Positions 8,638 through 17,349 of a stretch of DNA of 64,000 nt are shown here, piece by piece. The stretch lies in NCBI GenBank assembly GCA_900545495.1, contig UQZJ01000008.1, positions 1 through 64,000 of the forward strand. Direction: 5' to 3'. Under the pieces are notes generated by a model. It saw nothing but the letters and a program-made list of their open reading frames with translations. It was not told the origin of the DNA and searched no databases. The stretch comes from an uncultured Eubacteriales bacterium. GTDB taxonomy: Bacteria; Bacillota; Clostridia; Oscillospirales; Oscillospiraceae. Position 1 is the first letter of the stretch, and the number at the start of each line of letters is the position of its first letter. Position numbers and translations under genes: made by a program.

Positions 8638-9210
8638 TTACCGCAGACGCAGGGCGGTGGTCAGAGCGCAGCCCTTTTCCCGGATGTGGTCGAGCACCAC
8701 ACCCTCCGGCAGCGCCAGCCGGCTGAGGGTCAGCAGAGGCCCCTTGCCCGTCAGCTTGAACAAAGATTCCTTGGCAGTCCAGATCTCCCAGAAGCGGGCG
8801 CAGTCGCCGTCGTCACCCACGCGGATATAGGCCATCTCCGCCTCGGAGCAGACACGGCGCATGAATTTTTCGTCGGCGGAGCGGATGACCTCCACGTCCA
8901 CGCCCACCGGCACATCGGCGACGGCGCAGACGGCGTAGGGGCCGGAGTGGCTGACGGAGACGTATACGCCGTCGGCGTCCGCGGCGGGCTTGCCCGTGTC
9001 GTCCCAGCGCAGGGGCGCCTCCCCCTCGCCGCAGCCCAGACGCTGTGCCAGTGCGCGGCGTGCCAGCAGCTCGCCGGCTACGGTGCGCCTGCGGTCGTCC
9101 TCCCCGGCGATGTCGCCCACCCGGCGGCGGCGCGCCTCGTCCATCATGGCCATGGTCTGGGCCATCGTCTCCTCATCCAGCCGGCGGATATCGTACCAAA
9201 GCAGCTCCAT
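8638..9210 (-). CDS. Sfp-type 4'-phosphopantetheinyl transferase
   Basis: 190 residues, somewhat short for Sfp. The magnesium and CoA motif VGVDVE gives Asp105 and Glu107, and the second signature WTAKESLFKLTGKG gives Glu148. SVSHSGPYAVCAV precedes the first motif. These enzymes transfer phosphopantetheine from CoA onto carrier proteins. No NRPS, PKS or carrier protein gene is in the window, so the partner is unknown; an AcpS-like housekeeping role is possible. The ATG at 9210 follows AGGAACAGGAGAG. Confidence 0.9.
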   Translation of the reverse strand: MELLWYDIRRLDEETMAQTMAMMDEARRRRVGDIAGEDDRRRTVAGELLARRALAQRLGCGEGEAPLRWDDTGKPAADADGVYVSVSHSGPYAVCAVADVPVGVDVEVIRSADEKFMRRVCSEAEMAYIRVGDDGDCARFWEIWTAKESLFKLTGKGPLLTLSRLALPEGVVLDHIREKGCALTTALRLR

Positions 9211-9248
9211 CTCTCCTGTTCCTCCCTGTCATGTTTCTTTATGAGGTG

Positions 9249-9277
9249 AGTATAGCACATCGCCGCGCAGGATGCCA
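9249..9277 (-). promoter_or_regulatory. Candidate extended -10 promoter of the phosphopantetheinyl transferase gene
   Basis: On the minus strand, TGC-TATACT (-10 at 9249-9254) forms an extended -10 box. The -35 hexamer TGGCAT is poor. Confidence 0.4.
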
Positions 9278-9290
9278 GTATTTTATACGC

Positions 9291-9319
9291 TTGCTTTTCG
9301 GGATAGAAAGGCGTAAACT
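9291..9319 (+). promoter_or_regulatory. Promoter of the GNAT-like gene
   Basis: TTGCTT (9291-9296), a 17-base spacer and TAAACT (9314-9319), 38 bases before the ATG. Confidence 0.55.
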
Positions 9320-9356
9320 ATCACCGTGTGAAGTTTTTTGTGTAGGAGAAACAACG

Positions 9357-10535
9357 ATGGTTTCTATTGTAGAAGTAACGACCAAGGCGCAGCTGCGCCG
9401 CTTTGTAGATTACCCCAATCAGCTGTATAAGGATGTGCCGCAGTTCGTGCCGGCCACCTACGGCGACGATTTGGCGGACTGGGATCGCAGCAAGAACCCG
9501 GCCTTTTCCTACTGCGACGCCCGCTGTTGGCTGGCGGAGCGGGACGGGGAGATCGTGGGGCGCATCGGCGCCATCCGCAGCCGCAAGGCCAATGAGAAGT
9601 GGGGTACCAACCGGATGCGGTTCACCCAGGTGGACTTCATCGACGATCCGGAGGTGTCCGCCGCCCTGTTCGCCGCCGTGGAGGACTGGGCCAGAGAGCT
9701 GGGCTGTGCGGCGGTCCACGGGCCGCTGGGCTTTACCGACATGGACCGGGAGGGTATGCTGGTGGAGGGCTTCGACCGCCGAAGCTGCTTTTTCACCTAT
9801 TATAACTACCCCTACTATATCGACCACATGACCGCGCTGGGCTATGTGAAGGATGTGGACTGGATCGAGGAGCTGATCACCGTCCCCACGGATGAGAAGA
9901 TCATCCAGCGGTGGGAGAAGCTGTCGGATTTCGTGCTCAAGCGCAACCACCTGCATATCGTGGAGCCGAAAAACCGGCTGGCGTATCTGCCGCTGCTGAA
10001 GCCGTTTTTCGATCTGGTGAATGTGGCCTATGCCCCGCTGTACGGCACGGTGGATCTGACGGAGCAGCAGATCAGGAAATACTCCGCTAAGTTCGCGCCC
10101 CTTATCAACCCCAACACCACCTGCTTCGTTATGGACAAGAATGACAGGATGATCGCCTTCGGCGTGGGCGCGCCCAGTCTGGCGGCGGCCATGCAGAAGC
10201 ACCGGGGACGCCTGTTCCCCACCGGCTGGATCGACGTACTGAAGGCGTTCCGGAAGAACGACACGGTGGATCTGCTGCTCATCGCTGTCCACCCGGACTA
10301 TCAGGCCCGGGGCGTCAACGCCATCATCCTCAGCAAGACCATGAAGGGCTGCCTGAAGATGGGCATCAAGGAGGCGGAGACCGGCCCCATGCTGGAGCTG
10401 AACGAGAAGGTGCAGTCCCAGTGGAAGGATTTCCAGACGGAGCAGCACAAGCGCCGCCTCTGCTTCGTCAAGGAGCTGACCCCTGCCGCGAGAGAGCCGG
10501 AGAAGGCGGACGCGCCTGCCGGCGCCGCCGTATAA
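9357..10535 (+). CDS. GNAT-like acyltransferase domain protein, substrate unknown
   Basis: 392 residues, cytosolic. A segment near 60-130 (CWLAERDGEIVGRIGAI, then the conserved VHGPLGFTDMDREGMLVEGF) and a late stretch (LLIAVHPDYQARGVNAIILS) match a family of large GNAT-like proteins often annotated as hypothetical or N-acetyltransferase. The VHPDYQARGVN piece resembles the acetyl-CoA pyrophosphate loop. The C-terminal ~20 residues are Ala/Pro-rich and probably disordered. The ATG at 9357 follows TAGGAGAAACAACG; the frame extends upstream but without a ribosome site. It is monocistronic with its own terminator. Confidence 0.7.
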   Translation: MVSIVEVTTKAQLRRFVDYPNQLYKDVPQFVPATYGDDLADWDRSKNPAFSYCDARCWLAERDGEIVGRIGAIRSRKANEKWGTNRMRFTQVDFIDDPEVSAALFAAVEDWARELGCAAVHGPLGFTDMDREGMLVEGFDRRSCFFTYYNYPYYIDHMTALGYVKDVDWIEELITVPTDEKIIQRWEKLSDFVLKRNHLHIVEPKNRLAYLPLLKPFFDLVNVAYAPLYGTVDLTEQQIRKYSAKFAPLINPNTTCFVMDKNDRMIAFGVGAPSLAAAMQKHRGRLFPTGWIDVLKAFRKNDTVDLLLIAVHPDYQARGVNAIILSKTMKGCLKMGIKEAETGPMLELNEKVQSQWKDFQTEQHKRRLCFVKELTPAAREPEKADAPAGAAV

Positions 10536-10540
10536 ACGAC

Positions 10541-10578
10541 AAAAAGAGAACGCGGACAGCTGTCCGCGTTCTCTTTTC
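10541..10578. terminator. Bidirectional terminator, GNAT-like gene / carboxypeptidase
   Basis: The palindrome AGAGAACGCGGACAG/CTGTCCGCGTTCTCT is flanked by A5 and T4 between convergent genes. Confidence 0.88.
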
Positions 10579-10584
10579 CGTTTT

Positions 10585-12084
10585 TTACAGGCCGTAGACC
10601 TCGGTGAACTTCTTCTCGAGATAAGCCACATAGCAGCCCGGGTCGAACTTGCCGCAGACCGACTCGAACAGTGCCACGGGATCCTTCATGCAGCCGTACT
10701 TCCAGATCTTCTCCTCCAGCCAGTTGTTGATGGGGGTCAGATCGCCGGAGCGCACCACGGCGTCCACATCCAGCTCCTTGGACAGCTCCAGCAGGTACTG
10801 CGCGCCGTAGGCCGAGCCGATGGCGTAGGACGGGAAGTAGCCGATGTTGCCGTTGGACCAGTGGGAGTCCTGCAGAACGCCCTGCCGGTCGTTGGGGACA
10901 TCCACGCCCAGATACTCCTTGTACAGCCGGTTCCACTCGGCGGGCAGGTCGTGGGCGGTGAGGGTGCCGTCGAACATCCGCTTCTCCAGCTCGTAGCGCA
11001 CCATGATGTGCAGGCAGTAGGTCAGCTCGTCGGCCTCCGTGCGGATGAGGGACGGCTCGGACTTGTTGATCATACGGTAGAAGTCATCCTCCGTCACGTT
11101 GTCCAGACGGGGGGCGAAATGCGCCTTCAGCCACGGGTAGATGACGGAGCAGAACGCCCGGCTGCGGCCGATGATGTTCTCATAGAACCGGGACTGGCTC
11201 TCGTGGATGCCCATGGACACGCCGTTGCCCAGATTGCTGCGGGCCAGCTCCCGGCCGGTGTGCAGCTCGTACAGGGCATGGCCGCCCTCATGCACCACGG
11301 AGTACAGGGACGAGGCCACCATGTCGGCGTGATAGTGGGTGGTGATACGCACATCGTCACGGGAGAAGTTGATGGTGAAGGGATGCTCCGTCTCGCCGAT
11401 GATGCAGTGATTCCGGTCGATGCCCATGACGCCCATGACGAAATCGGAGAACTCCCGCTGGATGGGGATGGGGAAATCGGCGTGGAGCGGCGTGTCGTCC
11501 ACCCGGTCGGCGTGGGCGGTGACCCGCTGGATGAGAGGCACCAGCTTCTGCCGCAGGGCGGCGAAAAAATCGTCGCAGGCGGCCACCGTCAGACCCCGCT
11601 CATAGTTGTCCAGCAGCGTCTCATAGGGGGCCTTCTCCGGCTCCCAGTACTGGGCGAAGCGCTTCAGCGTGTCGAAGATCTCCTGCAAGTACGGCTCGAA
11701 CAGGGCAAAATCGTTGTTGGTCTTGGCGGTCTGCCACACGTCGTCGGCGCGGGTGGTCAGCTTCTGGTAGGCCACGAACTCCTCCTCCGGGATGCGGCGG
11801 GTGCGGTCGTAGCTGCGCCAGTACTCCTCCACCTTACGGCGGGTGACGTCGTCCAGCTCCGTGCGGGCGGCCATCAGCGTCTCCAGCATCTCCACGGTGT
11901 CCGGCGCGGTGGTCAGCTGATAGTCGATGCGGCTGAGCTCGCCGGTGGTGTCGCTGCGGACGGCGGCTGCGCCCTTGGGCGCCGCGGTGACGCCGTCGTA
12001 GTACAAAAGGCCCATGGCGTGAGACAGCGCAAAGCTGGTCTGCTCGTAGCTTTTCAGCTTTTCCAATGCTTCGGTAACGGTCAT
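10585..12084 (-). CDS. M32-family metallocarboxypeptidase (carboxypeptidase Taq type)
   Basis: 499 residues, the full M32 length. The zinc site HEGGHALYE lies near residue 264, and the family segment IHESQSRFYENIIGRS follows about 30 residues later with the third ligand Glu. The N-terminal helical lid (SFALSHAMGLLYYDGVTAAP) is typical. It is a cytosolic broad-specificity carboxypeptidase that trims peptides for amino acid recovery. The ATG at 12084 follows a perfect AGGAGGT; the frame extends 45 codons upstream without a ribosome site. Confidence 0.95.
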   Translation of the reverse strand: MTVTEALEKLKSYEQTSFALSHAMGLLYYDGVTAAPKGAAAVRSDTTGELSRIDYQLTTAPDTVEMLETLMAARTELDDVTRRKVEEYWRSYDRTRRIPEEEFVAYQKLTTRADDVWQTAKTNNDFALFEPYLQEIFDTLKRFAQYWEPEKAPYETLLDNYERGLTVAACDDFFAALRQKLVPLIQRVTAHADRVDDTPLHADFPIPIQREFSDFVMGVMGIDRNHCIIGETEHPFTINFSRDDVRITTHYHADMVASSLYSVVHEGGHALYELHTGRELARSNLGNGVSMGIHESQSRFYENIIGRSRAFCSVIYPWLKAHFAPRLDNVTEDDFYRMINKSEPSLIRTEADELTYCLHIMVRYELEKRMFDGTLTAHDLPAEWNRLYKEYLGVDVPNDRQGVLQDSHWSNGNIGYFPSYAIGSAYGAQYLLELSKELDVDAVVRSGDLTPINNWLEEKIWKYGCMKDPVALFESVCGKFDPGCYVAYLEKKFTEVYGL

Positions 12085-12115
12085 GCTCGTACCTCCTGTT
12101 ACAGTTGTTGGGGTC

Positions 12116-12144
12116 AGTATACCATGCCGGAGCAAAAGACACAA
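12116..12144 (-). promoter_or_regulatory. Candidate extended -10 promoter of the carboxypeptidase gene
   Basis: On the minus strand, TGG-TATACT (-10 at 12116-12121) has a TTGTGT hexamer 17 bp upstream. Confidence 0.45.
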
Positions 12145-12266
12145 GCGGACAAAATCTGAACGGGAAACGCAAAAGATATACAGAAAATTCACAGACGGCG
12201 GGAAAGAAACATGATACACTACTCGGCGGAAATATGATTTTTTTACAGGAAAGGACGGGGAATACC

Positions 12267-13412
12267 TTGGAGCTGAACAAAAAAACCATGCAGCGGATCA
12301 TGCTGCTCATCACCTTTGCGGTGCTGCTGTTCTGGGGCCTGTACAATATCTCCACCATCGGCGGACTTTTTTCCAATCTGTTTTCCCTGCTGGCGCCGCT
12401 GCTCATCGGCGTGTGCATCGCCTTTGTGCTGAATCTGATGATGGTGGGGCTGGAGCGCCTGTGGGATCGGGCGCTGGCCAAGTGGTGCAGCCGCTGGAAC
12501 GCCAAGCTGAAGCGCCCGGTCTGCCTGACGCTGACCATGGTGCTGTTTCTGGGCATCATCTTTGCCATCTTCTTCATCCTCATCCCCCGTCTGGAGGAGG
12601 CGGGCAGCACGCTGGCGGCTAATATCCCCACCTACGTTGACCAGTTTCAGGCGTGGTGGAAAAGCCTCAGCGATTTCGCCGACAGCCACGGCGTGACGCT
12701 GCCGGAGCTGACCCTCAGCGCCGAGCAGGTGCGGGACACCATCACCGGCTTCTTGCAGGAGCGGGGCGACAGCGTGGTGAACACCACCCTGAACATCACC
12801 TCCTCCATCGTGGGGGCGCTGGTGAATGTGCTGCTGGCGCTGGTGTTCTCTCTGTATATGCTGGCGCAGAAGGAGACGCTCCTTGCCCAGTCCAAGCGGC
12901 TGCTGCGCCGCGCCCTGCCCCGGAGGGCCGCCGACAAGCTGCTGGCGGTGCTGCACCTGACCAACAACGCCTTCTCCAGCTTCGTCACCGGGCAGGTGAC
13001 GGAGGCCGTTATTCTGGGAACGCTGTGCTGCCTCGGTATGCTGCTCCTGGGGCTTCCCTACGCCCTGCCGGTGTCGGTCATCATCGCGGCGCTGTCGCTG
13101 ATCCCCATCTTCGGCGCGTGGATCGGCGCGGCCACCGGCGCGTTCCTCATCGTGTTCCAAAGCCCCATCAAGGCGCTGACATTCCTGATCTTCCTGCTGA
13201 TTTTGCAGCAGGTGGAGGGCAACCTCATCTACCCCCGGGTGGTGGGCAAGTCCGTGGGGCTGCCGGGTCTGTGGGTGCTGGCGGCCGTCACCATCGGCGG
13301 CGGCGCCTTCGGCATACTGGGTATGCTGCTGGGCGTGCCGGTCTGCTCCGTCGTCTACTCGCTGGTGCAGGCGTATATCCGCACCAAGCCCGAGGCGGAA
13401 GAAAACCAATAG
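12267..13412 (+). CDS. AI-2E/PerM family membrane transporter
   Basis: 381 residues and seven or eight hydrophobic segments (for example LLITFAVLLFWGLYNI, VLLALVFSLYMLAQ, SVIIAALSLIPIFGAWIGA). The region around QQVEGNLIYPRVVGKSVGLP is the PF01594 signature. Members export autoinducer-2 or sodium and protons, and the substrate is unknown here. I chose the TTG at 12267 because family proteins commonly start M-ELNKKTM and a purine-rich GGAAAGGACGGGG precedes it. The ATG at 12234 (MIFLQERTGNT) is the alternative. It ends in TAG, showing that amber is an ordinary stop in this genome. Confidence 0.9.
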   Translation: MELNKKTMQRIMLLITFAVLLFWGLYNISTIGGLFSNLFSLLAPLLIGVCIAFVLNLMMVGLERLWDRALAKWCSRWNAKLKRPVCLTLTMVLFLGIIFAIFFILIPRLEEAGSTLAANIPTYVDQFQAWWKSLSDFADSHGVTLPELTLSAEQVRDTITGFLQERGDSVVNTTLNITSSIVGALVNVLLALVFSLYMLAQKETLLAQSKRLLRRALPRRAADKLLAVLHLTNNAFSSFVTGQVTEAVILGTLCCLGMLLLGLPYALPVSVIIAALSLIPIFGAWIGAATGAFLIVFQSPIKALTFLIFLLILQQVEGNLIYPRVVGKSVGLPGLWVLAAVTIGGGAFGILGMLLGVPVCSVVYSLVQAYIRTKPEAEENQ

Positions 13413-13428
13413 CCGCGCAAGATGCCGT

Positions 13429-13464
13429 GCGCCCCGCAGGATCAGCCCTGCGGGGCGCTTTTCC
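13429..13464 (+). terminator. Intrinsic terminator of the AI-2E gene
   Basis: The stem GCGCCCCGCAGG/CCCTGCGGGGCGC is followed by TTTTCC. Confidence 0.85.
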
Positions 13465-13501
13465 TGCCCGGCGTGTTCACAAATAATTAAAATAGCACCT
13501 A

Positions 13502-13530
13502 TTGACTTTAAGGGGACGGGGTGGTAAACT
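13502..13530 (+). promoter_or_regulatory. Promoter of the hrcA-grpE-dnaK operon
   Basis: TTGACT (13502-13507), a 17-base spacer and TAAACT (13525-13530). CIRCE begins four bases after the -10 box, so it covers the transcription start. Confidence 0.8.
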
Positions 13531-13534
13531 CCAT

Positions 13535-13561
13535 TTAGCACTCGAAAAGAAGGAGTGCTAA
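13535..13561. promoter_or_regulatory. CIRCE operator (HrcA binding site)
   Basis: A perfect TTAGCACTC-N9-GAGTGCTAA. HrcA binds this palindrome and blocks transcription until heat stress. The right arm ends on the base before the hrcA ATG, and the AAGGAG ribosome site lies across the spacer and right arm. Confidence 0.97.
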
Positions 13562-14614
13562 ATGGAGAAAGCTATGGAATTGACAGACCGCAAAAAGCAA
13601 ATATTGAAGATCGTGGTGGAAAGCTACATCAACACCGCCGAGCCGGTAGGCTCCAAGGCCATCGTGGAACAGATGCCCGGTAAGATCAGCTCCGCCACCA
13701 TCCGCAACGAGCTGGCGGATCTGGTGGAGCTGGGCTATCTGGAGCAGCCCCACACCTCGGCGGGACGTGTACCGTCCGCCAAGGGCTACCGGCTGTACGT
13801 CAACGAGCTGATGGAGCGCAAGGCCCTGTCGGCGGAGGAGACGGCCAAGATCAACGACGCCCTCTCCGGCCAGATGAAGCAGGTGGATCAGGTCATCAGT
13901 CAGGCCGGACAGATGGTGTCCAGCTTTGTGGGCTATCCCACCTACGCCGTGGCGGATCACCGCACCGCTGCCACCGTGCAGCGGTTTGAGCTGATCGCCG
14001 TGGACGAGGGCAGCTTCATCGCCGTGGTGATGCTGTCGGATAACCGGGTCAAGAGCCAGCTGATGCGCTTGGAGCTGCCGGTGGATGCCGACACGCTGCC
14101 CCAGCTGAGCCACCTCTTGAACACGCATTTCACCGGCGTGGGCGCGGAGAAAATGAACGCCACGCTGATGAGCCTGTCCGAGCAGGTGTCCGGCCAGTGG
14201 TTCCTGCTTCTGAACCGGGTGACGGAGTACGCCTGCACGCTGCTGGAGGAAGCCCAGCACCAGCAGGTATTCACCAACGGCGCCAGCCAGCTTTTGAAGT
14301 TCCCGGAGTTCCGGGACATCGACAAGGCCCACGATCTCATGAGCTTCATGGTGGATAATAAGGAGGATCTCCCGGTGCCGCAGAGCGACGCGCCCATGCA
14401 GATCCTTATCGGCCCCGAAAACGTCAACGATGCGTTGAAGGAGAGCAGCGTGGTCATCGCCAGCTACGATATCGGCGATAATATGCGCGGTCTTGTGGGT
14501 GTGGTCGGCCCCACCCGTATGGACTATGCCGCTGTGGCGGCAAGACTCAGCTACTTTGCCGAGAGCCTGAGTCGTATGTTTGGCAAAAAACAGCTACCGG
14601 AGGATACACAATGA
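13562..14614 (+). CDS. hrcA: Heat-inducible transcription repressor HrcA
   Basis: 350 residues. The N-terminal winged helix (LTDRKKQILKIVVESYINTAEPVGSKAI, then SSATIRNELADLVELGYLEQPHTSAGRVPS) is the HrcA signature, followed by the GAF-like effector domain and a late ESSVVIASYDIGD and VGVVGPTRMDY. HrcA represses its own operon through CIRCE and needs GroE for folding. The ATG at 13562 has its AAGGAG inside CIRCE; an internal ATG at 13574 is possible. The stop overlaps grpE by four bases (ATGA). Confidence 0.97.
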   Translation: MEKAMELTDRKKQILKIVVESYINTAEPVGSKAIVEQMPGKISSATIRNELADLVELGYLEQPHTSAGRVPSAKGYRLYVNELMERKALSAEETAKINDALSGQMKQVDQVISQAGQMVSSFVGYPTYAVADHRTAATVQRFELIAVDEGSFIAVVMLSDNRVKSQLMRLELPVDADTLPQLSHLLNTHFTGVGAEKMNATLMSLSEQVSGQWFLLLNRVTEYACTLLEEAQHQQVFTNGASQLLKFPEFRDIDKAHDLMSFMVDNKEDLPVPQSDAPMQILIGPENVNDALKESSVVIASYDIGDNMRGLVGVVGPTRMDYAAVAARLSYFAESLSRMFGKKQLPEDTQ

Positions 14615-15174
14615 GCGAGAAGGATATGAAGGAGACCCCCATGGAGGAGACGCCGGAGACGGCGGAGCAGCCCGCAGCTCCTGTTGAGGAGACGGCGGCT
14701 GCGGAGGAGACGTTTACCGTCACCAAGTCCCAGATGGAGCAAATGGAGCAGCTGGCCAAGGTGCTGGCGGACGCCAACGACAAATACCTCCGTCTGGCGG
14801 CGGAATATGACAACTACCGCAAGCGCACCACCCGCGAAAAGGAGCACGTCTACGGCACGGCCAAGGCCGACACCATCAAGCCGTTTCTGACGGTGCTGGA
14901 CAATCTGGAGCGCGGTGTGCAGCAGTGCGAGGAGGGCGACGGCCACCGGCAGGGTCTGGAGATGATCTGCAAGCAGTTCTTTGAGGTGCTGAGGCAGATG
15001 GGCGTCACCGAGATCCCGGCGCTGGGTCAGCCCTTCGACCCGGAAAAGCACAGCGCCGTAATGCACACGGAGGACGAGTCCGTGGGCGAGAACACCATCG
15101 TAGAGGTGTTCCAGAAGGGCTTTATGATCGGAGATAAAGTGCTGCGCTTCGCCATGGTGAAGGTGGCAAACTGA
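14611..15174 (+). CDS. grpE: Nucleotide exchange factor GrpE
   Basis: 187 residues. An acidic, Glu/Thr/Ala-rich N-terminal tail (1-40) leads to a long coiled coil (QMEQLAKVLADANDKYLRLAAEYDNYRKRT) and the C-terminal beta-wing signature (FDPEKHSAVMHTEDESVGENTIVEVFQKGF). GrpE releases ADP from DnaK. The start overlaps the hrcA stop (ATGA), implying translational coupling. Confidence 0.96.
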   Translation: MSEKDMKETPMEETPETAEQPAAPVEETAAAEETFTVTKSQMEQMEQLAKVLADANDKYLRLAAEYDNYRKRTTREKEHVYGTAKADTIKPFLTVLDNLERGVQQCEEGDGHRQGLEMICKQFFEVLRQMGVTEIPALGQPFDPEKHSAVMHTEDESVGENTIVEVFQKGFMIGDKVLRFAMVKVAN

Positions 15175-15187
15175 AAGGAGTATTTCC

Positions 15188-15379
15188 ATGAACGAAAAGA
15201 AGCTGTATAAGAGCAGTACGGACAAGAAGCTGGCCGGCGTCTGCGGCGGCATCGCGGAGTATTTCAACATCGACTCCACGCTGGTGCGTCTGGGCTGGGT
15301 GGTGTTCAGCCTGCTGGGCGGCAGCGGTCTGCTGGCGTATATCATCGCGGCGATCATCATGCCCGACCGTCCCTATTAA
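15188..15379 (+). CDS. Small PspC-domain membrane protein inside the heat-shock operon
   Basis: 63 residues: a cytosolic PspC motif (KKLYKSSTDKKLAGVCGGIA, EYFNIDSTLVRLGWV) and one C-terminal hydrophobic helix (VFSLLGGSGLLAYIIAAIIM). PspC proteins respond to envelope stress. It starts 13 bases after grpE behind a GAAAGGAG site and ends 48 bases before dnaK, so it is transcribed with the chaperones. A PspC gene between grpE and dnaK is not the standard arrangement. Confidence 0.88.
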   Translation: MNEKKLYKSSTDKKLAGVCGGIAEYFNIDSTLVRLGWVVFSLLGGSGLLAYIIAAIIMPDRPY

Positions 15380-15427
15380 ATCAGTCAATAAATAAATTTG
15401 AGATAAACATTTCAGGAGGCAATCATT

Positions 15428-17272
15428 ATGTCTAAAGTTATCGGTATCGACCTCGGTACGACCAATTCCTGCGTAGCCGTAATGGAAGGCGGCGAGGCAG
15501 TCGTTATCCCCAACGCGGAGGGCAACCGCACCACCCCGTCCGTGGTGGCATTCAGCAAGACCGGCGAGCGTATGGTGGGTCAGGTGGCAAAGCGTCAGGC
15601 CATCACCAACCCCGAGCGCACCATCTCCTCCATCAAGCGTGAGATGGGTACCGATCACCGCGTCACCATCGACGACAAGAGCTACACCCCGCAGGAGATC
15701 AGCGCCATGATCCTGCAGAAGCTGAAGGCGGACGCCGAGGCCTATCTGGGCAGCCCCGTCACCGAGGCGGTCATCACCGTCCCCGCCTACTTTACCGACT
15801 CCCAGCGTCAGGCCACCAAGGACGCCGGTAAGATCGCCGGCCTGGACGTGAAGCGTATCATCAACGAGCCCACCGCCGCCGCACTGGCCTACGGTGTGGA
15901 TAAGGAGCAGTCCCAGAAGATCATGGTCTATGACCTGGGCGGCGGCACCTTCGATGTGTCCATTCTGGAGATCGACGACGGCGTGATCGAGGTGCTGGCC
16001 ACCGCCGGCAACAACCGTCTGGGCGGCGACGACTTTGACCAGTGCGTCATGAAGTATCTGGTCAGCGAGTTCAAACGCACCGACGGCATTGACCTCAGCG
16101 GCGACAAGGTCGCCATGCAGCGCCTGAAGGAGGCCGCTGAGAAGGCCAAGATCGAGCTGTCCGGCGTGACCACCAGCAACATCAACCTGCCCTATATCAC
16201 CGCCGACGCCACCGGCCCCAAGCATCTGGACGTGACGCTGACCCGCGCCAAGTTCAATGAGCTGACCGGTCATCTGGTGGATGCCACCATGGGCCCCGTG
16301 CGTCAGGCCATGTCCGACGCGGGCCTGAAGCCCTCCGACCTCGCCAAGGTGCTGATGGTGGGCGGCTCCAGCCGTATCCCCGCCGTGGTGGAGGCTGTGA
16401 AGAACTTCACCGGCTCCGACCCCTTCAAGGGCATCAACCCCGATGAGTGCGTGGCCATGGGCGCCGCTCTGCAGGCCGGCGTGCTGACCGGCGACGTCAA
16501 GGGTCTGCTGCTGCTGGACGTCACCCCCCTGTCTCTGGGCATCGAGACCATGGGCGGCGTCTGCACCCGTCTGATCGAGCGCAACACCACCATCCCTGTC
16601 AAGAAGAGCCAGATCTTCTCCACCGCCGCCGACAACCAGACCTCCGTGGAGGTCAACGTGCTGCAGGGCGAGCGTGAGATGGCAGCTGCCAACAAGAGCC
16701 TGGGCCGCTTCCATCTGGACGGCATCGCCCCGGCCCGCCGCGGCGTGCCTCAGATCGAGGTGACCTTCGATATCGACGCCAACGGCATCGTCAACGTGTC
16801 CGCCAAGGATCTGGGTACCGGCACCGAGCAGCATATCACCATCACCTCCTCTTCCAACATGAGCAAGGAGGACATTGAGCGGGCCGTCAAGGAGGCCGAG
16901 CAGTATGCCGCCGAGGACGCCAAGATCAAGGAGAAGGTAGAGATCCGCAATCAGGCCGATCAGCTGGTCTATCAGGCGGAGAAGACCCTCGGCGAGGTGG
17001 GCGACAAGATCCCCGAGAGCGAGAAGGCGCCCGTGCAGGCCGGTCTGGATAAGCTGAAGGAGACCCTGAAGGGCGAGGATACCGACGCCATCAAGGCCGC
17101 CACCGAGGAGCTGACCCAGCTGTTCTACAAGATGAGCGAGAAGCTGTACCAGCAGCAGGCGCCGCAGGGCGACCCCAACATGGGCGGCCAGCCGGGCGGC
17201 GACCCCAACGGCGGTCAGCAGTACTACGATGCCGACTACAAGGTAGTCGATGACGACGAGCAGAACAAGTAA
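15428..17272 (+). CDS. dnaK: Molecular chaperone DnaK (Hsp70)
   Basis: 614 residues. The ATPase domain opens [17 protein letters not shown], has [17 protein letters not shown] and [14 protein letters not shown], and the linker [22 protein letters not shown] leads to the substrate-binding domain. The C-terminal tail is Gly/Gln/Pro-rich ([16 protein letters not shown]) and ends in acidic residues as in Firmicute DnaK. It folds nascent and damaged proteins with DnaJ and GrpE. The ATG follows AGGAGG. Confidence 0.98.
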   Translation: MSKVIGIDLGTTNSCVAVMEGGEAVVIPNAEGNRTTPSVVAFSKTGERMVGQVAKRQAITNPERTISSIKREMGTDHRVTIDDKSYTPQEISAMILQKLKADAEAYLGSPVTEAVITVPAYFTDSQRQATKDAGKIAGLDVKRIINEPTAAALAYGVDKEQSQKIMVYDLGGGTFDVSILEIDDGVIEVLATAGNNRLGGDDFDQCVMKYLVSEFKRTDGIDLSGDKVAMQRLKEAAEKAKIELSGVTTSNINLPYITADATGPKHLDVTLTRAKFNELTGHLVDATMGPVRQAMSDAGLKPSDLAKVLMVGGSSRIPAVVEAVKNFTGSDPFKGINPDECVAMGAALQAGVLTGDVKGLLLLDVTPLSLGIETMGGVCTRLIERNTTIPVKKSQIFSTAADNQTSVEVNVLQGEREMAAANKSLGRFHLDGIAPARRGVPQIEVTFDIDANGIVNVSAKDLGTGTEQHITITSSSNMSKEDIERAVKEAEQYAAEDAKIKEKVEIRNQADQLVYQAEKTLGEVGDKIPESEKAPVQAGLDKLKETLKGEDTDAIKAATEELTQLFYKMSEKLYQQQAPQGDPNMGGQPGGDPNGGQQYYDADYKVVDDDEQNK

Positions 17273-17280
17273 CATATATC

Positions 17281-17317
17281 CCACAAGAGGGACAGGGCTT
17301 CCTGTCCCTTCTTGTGG
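17281..17317 (+). terminator. Strong hairpin between dnaK and dnaJ
   Basis: CCACAAG-AGGGACAGG pairs with CCTGTCCCT-TCTTGTGG with one bulged base and a four-base loop. The following TGTTATC has no T run, so it may be a partial terminator, a processing site or an mRNA stabiliser that sets the DnaK:DnaJ ratio. Confidence 0.65.
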
Positions 17318-17349
17318 TGTTATCACCCCTTTGAGTGGAGAGAAGTACG

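Noticed and set aside
10861..12159. A 432-residue frame opposite the carboxypeptidase
   Set aside because: Shadow of the M32 gene, whose zinc motif and ribosome site are clear on the other strand.
15122..17326. A 734-residue frame opposite dnaK
   Set aside because: Antisense shadow caused by high GC and dnaK codon bias; no ribosome site.
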